The notes under the pieces were generated by a model. It was not told the origin of the DNA and did not search any database. It was given only the letters and a program-made list of their open reading frames with translations. The translations under genes and the position numbers were made by a program. Shown one piece after another: positions 1 to 3,514 of a stretch of 9,794 nucleotides of DNA; position 1 is the stretch's first letter; every line of letters starts with the position of its first letter. The stretch is from an uncultured Pedobacter sp. (lineage in GTDB: Bacteria > Bacteroidota > Bacteroidia > Sphingobacteriales > Sphingobacteriaceae). The DNA is taken from positions 1 to 9,794 of the forward strand of contig CALLKE010000271.1 of NCBI GenBank assembly GCA_938008555.1, written 5' to 3'.

Positions 1-45
1 GATATGCCTAAGTGACTGGAGTTCAGACGTGTGCTCTTCCGATCT
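1..45. other. Illumina library adapter carried into the contig
   Basis: Bases 12-45 match the Illumina TruSeq read-2 adapter (begins GTGACTGGAGTTC, ends CTCTTCCGATCT). Bases 1-11 read as the tail of the P7 primer (GAT) plus an 8-base index (ATGCCTAA). This is assembly contamination; genuine sequence begins near base 46. The reading frame of the gene that follows is cut here for that reason. Confidence 0.97.
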
Positions 46-347
46 GTGTCTAATGATTTACCAGAATACTTGTAAAGTTTAGCTTGACGAGTATTATCTG
101 AACCATTAAAGTTTGAATAAATGTCGTAACTATCTGAATTTTTAACAACAGATAGATAGTTTCCTTTTACTACTGAACTTACTGATTCTCGCACTTCCCA
201 TTTTACAGGACTTACTACTGGCGGAGCTTCGGGGGGAAGCGTTGCTACAGGGGAAGATGATCCTCCACAACCAGATAACGCTGCCGTTGCAAAAGTAATT
301 GCAAAAAACAGTGTCTTAATTTTGAAGTTTGGTTTGTTACGCTTCAT
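46..347 (-). CDS. Lipoprotein, 3' end missing (partial)
   Basis: An open frame of 100 codons starts at ATG 347 and runs off the genuine sequence into adapter, so the C-terminus is absent. The N-terminus is a classical lipoprotein signal: basic start (MKRNK), hydrophobic stretch at residues 13-24, and lipobox L24-S25-G26-C27, so the mature protein would be lipidated at Cys27. A short Gly/Ser then Pro-rich linker follows (residues 28-46). The rest is soluble-looking with no family I recognise. A good Shine-Dalgarno (AAGGAG, 353-358) lies 5 nt before the ATG, which fixes the start. The residue after Cys is Gly, which under the enterobacterial +2 rule would favour the outer membrane. It lies directly downstream of the tRNA-Tyr/Met/Asp/Asn block. 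Phage lipoproteins are often superinfection-exclusion or spanin proteins, but nothing here decides between them. Confidence 0.85.
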
Positions 348-365
348 ATTTTCTCCTTAATATAT

Positions 366-450
366 TGGTGCAGGCTCTAGGTAACGATCCTAGCGAGCAT
401 TAAGCAACGGTTTTACAGACCGTCCCGCCTCCTTAACGGTTTACGCCTAC
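366..450 (-). tRNA. tRNA-Tyr(GUA), class II, unusual T-loop
   Basis: The anticodon arm is ACGGU-CUGUAAA-ACCGU, with anticodon GUA at 414-416. The variable region is enlarged, as expected for class II. The acceptor pairs over 6 bp with a G7/A66 mismatch, and discriminator A plus CCA are encoded (366-369). The D-stem is short (CCG/CGG). The T-arm stem is perfect (CUAGG/CCUAG), but the loop reads AUCGUUA instead of UUCRANY, so the usual U54-A58 pair is swapped to A54/U58. Confidence 0.8.
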
Positions 451-451
451 G

Positions 452-528
452 TGGTAGTAGAAGCAGGATTTGAACCTACGGCCAACGAATTATGAGTTCG
501 CTGCTCTTACCTACTGAGCTATTCTACT
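452..528 (-). tRNA. tRNA-Met(CAU) or tRNA-Ile2(CAU)
   Basis: This is a complete cloverleaf. The 7-bp acceptor is AGUAGAA/UUCUACU, with discriminator A and encoded CCA. The D-arm contains GCUCAGUAGGUAAGAGC, the anticodon arm is GCGAA-CUCAUAA-UUCGU (CAU), and the T-arm is GUAGG-UUCAAAU-CCUGC. The A1-U72 pair argues against an initiator tRNA, which usually has a 1/72 mismatch. Elongator Met and Ile2 (C34 modified to lysidine) share this anticodon and cannot be separated here. It is spaced 1 nt from tRNA-Tyr. Confidence 0.92.
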
Positions 529-535
529 CTAAATT

Positions 536-610
536 TGGCGACTCATGGGAGACTCGAACTCCCTTATTCTCGCTAGACAGGCGAGTGATCAACCTATGAA
601 CCAATGAGCC
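536..610 (-). tRNA. tRNA-Asp(GUC)
   Basis: The acceptor is GGCUCAU/AUGAGUC, with discriminator G and encoded CCA. The anticodon arm is CUCGC-CUGUCUA-GCGAG, giving GUC. The T-arm is GGGAG-UUCGAGU-CUCCC. The D-stem has one U/U mismatch (GUUC/GAUC). Position 37 is U rather than the usual purine or C. Confidence 0.92.
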
Positions 611-617
611 TAAAATT

Positions 618-693
618 TGGCTGGCACGGGTGGGATCGAACCACCGACCGCTTGATTAACAGTCAAGAGCTACTACCTCTGAGCTACATGCCA
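618..693 (-). tRNA. tRNA-Asn(GUU)
   Basis: The acceptor is UGGCAUG/CGUGCCA with discriminator G and encoded CCA. The anticodon arm is CUUGA-CUGUUAA-UCAAG, anticodon GUU. The T-arm is GGUGG-UUCGAUC-CCACC and the D-arm contains AGCUCAGAGGUAG. Its 5' end lies 10 nt from the end of Y RNA element YR1, so the two could be processed from one transcript. Confidence 0.95.
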
Positions 694-703
694 ATAAAAT
701 AAT

Positions 704-807
704 TAGGGCAACAAACGATTTCAGTAAAAGGGCATCCAGCCCGAAGCCAAGGAATTGAACCCCAAGCCTACAAGTGTCGGAGAAGTAACTGAAATCTACA
801 GCACCTA
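704..807 (-). ncRNA. Y RNA-like element YR1, with tRNA-like domain (YrlA type)
   Basis: On the minus strand the ends form a Ro-site-like helix: UAGG pairs with CCUA, the internal loop is UGCUG against GUUGC, then GAUUUCAGU pairs with ACUGAAAUC (788-796 with 717-725), followed by UACUUC. The insert holds a T-arm-like hairpin (loop UUCAAUU, near 748-764) and a D-arm-like hairpin, GGGC-UGGAU-GCCC (730-742). The order T-arm before D-arm is that of a permuted tRNA, as known for bacterial YrlA RNAs. The T-stem relies on G-U pairs that exist only on the minus strand. Its first 23 nt are identical to those of YR3. Confidence 0.82.
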
Positions 808-820
808 CAATATAAAATTT

Positions 821-896
821 TACGGTAACAATCTATATCAGCAATTTTCGGGTTTTATTTAAAGTAAAATGAAGTAACTGATATATTTAACACGCA
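821..896 (-). ncRNA. Y RNA-like element YR2, short type
   Basis: It has the same frame as the other copies: lower stem UGCG/CGUA, internal loop UGUUA against GUUAC, upper stem AUAUCAG/CUGAUAU (878-884 with 835-841), then UUACUUC. The interior has no T-arm but contains a small hairpin UUUUA-CUUUAAA-UAAAA with a 7-nt loop. It begins 13 bp beyond YR1. An extended -10 element just upstream (904-912) would start a transcript at about 897, exactly at the predicted 5' end. Confidence 0.8.
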
Positions 897-903
897 CAAA
901 CTT

Positions 904-925
904 ATTGTACCATAATTAGGTACAA
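904..925 (-). promoter_or_regulatory. Extended -10 promoter within an inverted repeat, upstream of YR2
   Basis: The minus strand reads TGG-TACAAT (912-904), an extended -10 with no good -35. Transcription from it would begin near 897, at the 5' end of YR2. It overlaps a 7-bp inverted repeat, TTGTACC-ATAATTA-GGTACAA (905-925), which could be an operator or simply structure. Confidence 0.45.
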
Positions 926-941
926 ACTAAAACATGAAGCA

Positions 942-1047
942 TGAAGCAACAAACGATTCCAGTGTAATACCAGCACCAGCTTATACCTGAATCGAACAGG
1001 TCGGTCTTTTGGTCAAGAAAAGAAGTAACTGAAATCTACAGCATTCA
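942..1047 (-). ncRNA. Y RNA-like element YR3, with tRNA-like domain (YrlA type)
   Basis: Lower stem UGAA/UUCA can extend by G-U pairs to 6 bp. The internal loop is UGCUG against GUUGC. The upper stem GAUUUCAGU/ACUGGAAUC contains a U-G wobble that would be an A/C mismatch on the other strand, so the RNA is read from the minus strand. After UACUUC come an anticodon-arm-like hairpin (UCUUUU-CUUGACC-AAAAGA), a canonical T-arm (ACCUG-UUCGAUU-CAGGU) and a short acceptor-like stem AGC/GCU with a 4-nt UGGU cap. The D-arm is degenerate. This is the YrlA permuted-tRNA layout. Confidence 0.85.
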
Positions 1048-1065
1048 CAAAATTATTTGGGAAGT

Positions 1066-1160
1066 TTTCAAGGTTGGTGTTCCTGCGATTCCCACGCAGT
1101 ACTGAGATCTGATCCAACTTCAGGCTAAAGCCCGGTACAGGCTTTTTGCATCTTATTTGC
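1066..1160. other. Structured non-coding stretch, unassigned
   Basis: There is no open frame between YR3 and the odd tRNA-His. On the minus strand a GUUGG/CCAAC stem encloses the perfect hairpin CUGCG-UGGGAAU-CGCAG, followed upstream by AAAGCC-UGUACCG-GGCUUU (near 1127-1146). Further upstream is UUGCUA-AUGACAG-UAGCAA (near 1157-1175). The AAAGCC hairpin is followed by five Ts on the plus strand, so it could also act as a plus-strand terminator. It lacks the UACUUC and UGYUG marks of the Y elements. It may be a decayed tRNA or tRNA-like RNA. Confidence 0.4.
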
Positions 1161-1209
1161 TACTGTCATTAGCAACGTACCTCCGAACAATCCTATCTGT
1201 CTCTAAATA

Positions 1210-1292
1210 TGGGGTGGTGGTCGGGTTCGAACCGACGACCGCTAGATTCACAGTCTAGCTGTTTATCACTTTACCAACTAAGCTACAACCAC
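1210..1292 (-). tRNA. tRNA-His(GUG), aberrant (8-nt insertion)
   Basis: The anticodon arm CUAGA-CUGUGAA-UCUAG gives GUG, and C73 with CCA is encoded (1210-1213), as expected for His. Three things are odd. The D-arm and anticodon stem are separated by about 9 nt instead of 1. The acceptor GUGGUUG pairs with CCACCAC with one U/C mismatch. The T-stem and acceptor together are one nucleotide short. The -1 base is U, so no G-1 is encoded. It may be impaired, or a tRNA-like RNA; the second tRNA-His at 3242-3318 is normal in these respects apart from G-1. Confidence 0.72.
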
Positions 1293-1295
1293 AAT

Positions 1296-1325
1296 AGAAA
1301 GCCCTCTTTCGAAGACTTTCTTTTT
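1296..1325. other. Hairpin between Ro60 and tRNA-His
   Basis: AGAAAG (1296-1301) pairs with CTTTCT (1316-1321), with an inner TCTT/AAGA stem. In the plus direction it runs into five Ts. In the direction of Ro60 transcription it is preceded by As and lacks a T-tract, so it is more likely a processing or mRNA-end structure than an intrinsic terminator for Ro60. Confidence 0.4.
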
Positions 1326-1338
1326 GGCTGAAACCAGA

Positions 1339-2727
1339 TTAGTCTAGTTTTTCCAATTCTACAATGTATTGAGCAATTGCTTCTGAAAATCCAGAAATAT
1401 TTTCCCAATTTTCACTCTTCGATACACCATTTTGGTAGTTAGCTACATTAATCATATAGCCTTTTCCTGCTGGTTTACCTACAACTGAATACGACTGTTC
1501 GTCAGTAATTACAATTGTACGGCTTGCTTTAGGGTAATTTGTTTTTGCATACGCAACGGCTTGACCAATATCAGTTCCACCACGCAATTGTAATTTATCA
1601 CCTAACTCAAATCCTCTCTGTACAAGGTTGGCGTCTGTTCTTGTATCAAATGCGTGAACTTTCACATCTTCGCCGATTTCTCTTAAAAGAATTGCAAGGC
1701 CACGAGCGGCGTCTAGTCTAGTAAGATCAGACTTAGAAGACATTTGAGCACTCATAGAACCAGAGATATCTACTAAAAGAACAGTTTGTCCCTCTAATTT
1801 ATCAAGATTCTTTGCGCATTCAAGCATCTTTTGCTCTAATTCAATACGGAACTCTGGTACATGACGATAAGCCGACAAGAAACGGAAAGGAAGAACCTTG
1901 TCTGTTCTTGCAGAACCAATCGCTTTAACAATCAAAGAAGATTGTACACCAGCTTCCTTCATTCCGCGAAGATTTCTTAGAAGAGCCATTGCACCAAGCT
2001 GATTATTTTGGATCAGTTCAGTAAAGACAGTCTTTTTGTCTTCACCACGAGACAAACGATTCTCCCAAGTTTCAGGGGATGCAAGACCAAACGGACCTTT
2101 TGCTTTAAGCGAGTATTCCTTACGGACTTGGAATCCGCTCTTTGTTTTAAGAGGAATCTTTTCTTTATTTACAAGACGAGCGATTCTAGAACCAAGTTCA
2201 GCATTTTTACCTGCTTTAATATGGCACAAGAACACAACATCACGCAGCTTTACACTTGCATTGCTGCTGTCATATTTCGCAAGTTGATATTCGTTAAATT
2301 TCTTGAATGCACGAGCAATCCCGTACTTCATTTGACGAGGAATCATTTTACCTGCTCCATTCAGCTTCCAGTAAATAGAGATAATTTCACCCATTTCATC
2401 TGGACGTTGAATTACAGCTTCAACCAGATTACCTACTTTTGCTCCTTCAAAGTACTTAGGAGCCAGTGCAGCAACTAGCAGCGGAACATGACGCAACTTC
2501 ATGTTATTTTTAGCTTCAAGAGCAATTTGCTCAACCGTAGTAAACGGAAGCTTTTTAACATAGTTTTCAATACGTTGAGTTACGCTTTCACCATCTTCAT
2601 AGAACCCGTCTTCCCATAGCATTGTCGTTAAGACAGTACGGCGAAGCTTTTGTTCAAGGGTTTGCGAAGCAGCTTTTGCTCCTTCATGCGTAAATTCTTT
2701 TGTTTTTTCTACTCGATTAAGTTTCAT
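1339..2727 (-). CDS. rsr: Ro60/Rsr-family RNA-binding protein (TROVE + vWA)
   Basis: This 462-aa protein is a bacterial-type Ro60 ortholog. Residues about 15-300 form the helical TROVE repeat domain, the ring that binds misfolded RNA ends in its cavity and Y RNA on its outer face. Residues about 313-460 form a von Willebrand A domain with a complete MIDAS: D320-I-S322-G-S324, T385 in GGTD, and D409 in ITDE. Length matches the family (roughly 450-550). In Deinococcus, Rsr is tethered by Y RNA to polynucleotide phosphorylase and takes part in rRNA maturation and RNA decay after stress. Here it is flanked on both sides by eight Y RNA-like elements and by tRNA genes, which strongly supports a working Ro60-Y RNA system. 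The start is set by the AAAGGA site at 2734-2739, which overlaps the closing stem of YR4. No RtcB/RtcA ligase genes, common bacterial neighbours, are seen. Confidence 0.95.
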   Translation of the reverse strand: MKLNRVEKTKEFTHEGAKAASQTLEQKLRRTVLTTMLWEDGFYEDGESVTQRIENYVKKLPFTTVEQIALEAKNNMKLRHVPLLVAALAPKYFEGAKVGNLVEAVIQRPDEMGEIISIYWKLNGAGKMIPRQMKYGIARAFKKFNEYQLAKYDSSNASVKLRDVVFLCHIKAGKNAELGSRIARLVNKEKIPLKTKSGFQVRKEYSLKAKGPFGLASPETWENRLSRGEDKKTVFTELIQNNQLGAMALLRNLRGMKEAGVQSSLIVKAIGSARTDKVLPFRFLSAYRHVPEFRIELEQKMLECAKNLDKLEGQTVLLVDISGSMSAQMSSKSDLTRLDAARGLAILLREIGEDVKVHAFDTRTDANLVQRGFELGDKLQLRGGTDIGQAVAYAKTNYPKASRTIVITDEQSYSVVGKPAGKGYMINVANYQNGVSKSENWENISGFSEAIAQYIVELEKLD

Positions 2728-2733
2728 ATTTTA

Positions 2734-2739
2734 TCCTTT
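2734..2739 (-). promoter_or_regulatory. Ro60 ribosome binding site overlapped by YR4
   Basis: AAAGGA, 6 nt before ATG 2727, is the only plausible Shine-Dalgarno. Two of its bases are also the end of the YR4 closing stem, so a folded or protein-bound YR4 would hinder ribosome loading. The overlap is seen in the sequence; regulation is inferred. Confidence 0.6.
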
Positions 2740-2801
2740 CTGTAACATACCAAAAGCAGAGTATTTTAAATGAAAGAAGTATCTGCCTTTTCCAACAAGA
2801 A
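2738..2801 (-). ncRNA. Y RNA-like element YR4, in the Ro60 mRNA leader
   Basis: Lower stem UUCU/AGAA, internal loop UGUUG against GUUAC, and upper stem AAAGGCAGA/UCUGCUUUU with one bulged G; then AUACUUC in place of UUACUUC. It is the most diverged core copy but keeps every pairing. Its 3' closing strand AGAA (2738-2741) overlaps the first bases of the Ro60 Shine-Dalgarno AAAGGA (2734-2739), and the Ro60 ATG is 10 nt further on. It may be a free Y RNA, a cis-acting Ro60 binding site, or both. Confidence 0.75.
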
Positions 2802-2831
2802 CGATTGAGTATTATTGGCACTCAGACCTAT

Positions 2832-2896
2832 TACGGCAACAAATAGTTTCAGTATTTTTTCAAAAATATAGAAGTAACTGAAACAATCAGCACGTA
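2832..2896 (-). ncRNA. Y RNA-like element YR5, short type
   Basis: Lower stem UACG/CGUA, internal loop UGCUG against GUUGC, and upper stem GUUUCAGU/ACUGAAAC, then UACUUC. The loop is AU-rich and can form a UAUUUU/AAAAUA hairpin. There is no tRNA-like insert, so it would have a Ro-binding helix but no YrlA effector domain. Confidence 0.82.
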
Positions 2897-2936
2897 CAAT
2901 TCGTACTGCAAAGCGAACTACAAAATCAAATTTTAG

Positions 2937-3063
2937 CACGGTAACAGGCGAAAACAGAAATTTTAGTGCTCTACCACTGAGCTACCCGCCCATACGGACA
3001 GGGTTGGATTCGAACCAACGACCTCTTCTTTACAATAGAAGTAACCGTTAAAAACAACAAGAA
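2937..3063 (-). ncRNA. Y RNA-like element YR6 with a complete permuted tRNA-Thr(UGU)-like domain
   Basis: After GGUUA the minus strand reads in order: anticodon arm CUUCU-AUUGUAA-AGAAG (3041-3025, anticodon UGU), variable AGGUC, T-arm GUUGG-UUCGAAU-CCAAC (3019-3003), acceptor 3' strand CCUGUCC (3002-2996), a 4-nt GUAU link, acceptor 5' strand GGGCGGG (2991-2985), UA, and D-arm GCUC-AGUGGUA-GAGC (2982-2968). The acceptor strands pair over 7 bp. Rearranged, this is an ordinary tRNA-Thr with discriminator G. The flanking Y core is weaker than in the other copies: upper stem only AACGG/CUGUU, internal loop UGUUG against GUUAC kept, and lower stem (UUCU against CGUG) not pairing. It could be a YrlA RNA with an unusually intact mimic, or a genuine permuted tRNA gene. 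Confidence 0.85.
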
Positions 3064-3071
3064 CGAAATTA

Positions 3072-3136
3072 TCCGGTAACAAATTATAACAGTGTTTTTT
3101 CGTAATGGCAGAAGTAACTGTTATTTACAACACGGA
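3072..3136 (-). ncRNA. Y RNA-like element YR7, short type
   Basis: Lower stem UCCG/CGGA, internal loop UGUUG against GUUAC, and upper stem AUAACAGU/ACUGUUAU, then UACUUC. All stems are perfect. The loop is 17 nt with no clear hairpin. It lies 8 bp from YR8 and 8 bp from YR6, so the three form a tight tandem array. Confidence 0.83.
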
Positions 3137-3144
3137 CGAAATCA

Positions 3145-3224
3145 TTCAATAACAAATTATATCAGTTTTTATTGGATCGTGTTATTAGCACGAAGTTTGA
3201 AGTAACTGATATTAACAATATGAA
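3145..3224 (-). ncRNA. Y RNA-like element YR8, with an anticodon-arm-like hairpin
   Basis: Lower stem UUCA/UGAA extends with G-U pairs. The internal loop is UAUUG against GUUAU, the most divergent, and the upper stem is AUAUCAGU/ACUGAUAU, then UACUUC. The insert contains UCGUG-CUAAUAA-CACGA, a perfect 5-bp stem with a 7-nt loop and U at the second loop position, like an anticodon arm, but no T- or D-arm. It is first in the array, directly after tRNA-His. Confidence 0.8.
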
Positions 3225-3227
3225 CAA

Positions 3228-3236
3228 ATTATAACA
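3228..3236 (-). promoter_or_regulatory. Extended -10 (TGTTATAAT) upstream of YR8
   Basis: The minus strand reads TGT-TATAAT, a perfect extended -10, between tRNA-His and YR8. No good -35 is present; that position falls in the tRNA-His 3' end. A start 7 nt downstream would be A3221, at the inner edge of the YR8 closing stem, so the fit is not exact. It may let the Y array be transcribed separately from upstream genes. Confidence 0.4.
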
Positions 3237-3241
3237 CACTT

Positions 3242-3318
3242 TGGGGTGATTGATGGGATTCGAACCCACGATGACCGGCTTCACAATCCGGGACTTTGAA
3301 CCACTAAGCTACAATCAC
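3242..3318 (-). tRNA. tRNA-His(GUG)
   Basis: The acceptor is GUGAUUG/CAAUCAC with C73 and encoded CCA. The D-stem is GCUU/AAGU, the anticodon loop UUGUGAA gives GUG, and the T-arm is GUGGG-UUCGAAU-CCCAU. The anticodon stem has an A/G mismatch next to the loop. The -1 position is U, not the G normally encoded for bacterial tRNA-His. It is the second His(GUG) gene in the window and looks functional. Confidence 0.93.
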
Positions 3319-3430
3319 AGAGTAACCCCCTGATTATACAAGAGGCTAGACACTGATTACAGTTTATTTTTTTTTTGTTGCAAGCGTAGCCAAAGGCGAA
3401 GCGCTAAGAATACGAGTGCAACGAGTATTC
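3319..3430. promoter_or_regulatory. Spacer between tRNA-Gln and tRNA-His, with -10 box, A-tract and hairpins
   Basis: There is no gene. A perfect TATAAT (3333-3338, minus strand) lies just upstream of tRNA-His and would start transcription about 7 nt before the mature tRNA; no good -35 is seen. A run of ten A (minus strand) lies at 3367-3376. Near the tRNA-Gln end is a 7-bp hairpin, AGAATAC/GTATTCT (3407-3431). A GC-rich imperfect dyad (near 3385-3402) resembles the short CG-rich dyads at 8323-8380. Confidence 0.4.
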
Positions 3431-3507
3431 TGGCAGGGGATATAGGATTCGAACCTATGAATGTCGGAATCAAAACCCGATGCCTTAACCAACTTGGCGA
3501 ACCCCCA
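3431..3507 (-). tRNA. tRNA-Gln(UUG)
   Basis: The acceptor is UGGGGGU/AUCCCCU with discriminator G and encoded CCA; pair 1/72 is U/U, a weak pair that glutaminyl-tRNA synthetase favours opening. The anticodon arm is UCGGG-UUUUGAU-UCCGA (UUG) and the T-arm is AUAGG-UUCGAAU-CCUAU. It begins 7 nt after the lipoprotein stop codon, so it probably shares that transcript. Confidence 0.95.
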
Positions 3508-3514
3508 ACAATAT

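Noticed and set aside
704..1047. Y elements transcribed from the plus strand
   Set aside because: T-loops (UUCGAUU, UUCGAAU), the D-loop and G-U pairs all read correctly only on the minus strand, the same strand as Ro60 and the tRNAs.
2008..2478. Long plus-strand frames inside the Ro60 gene
   Set aside because: They are shadows of the Ro60 coding sequence, with no start signals and no recognisable domains.
704..3224. Reading the YR repeats as CRISPR or as plain inverted repeats
   Set aside because: Copies share only short motifs, spacing is irregular, and the stems covary between copies, with wobble pairs valid only on the minus strand. This fits structured RNA, not CRISPR repeats or mobile repeats.
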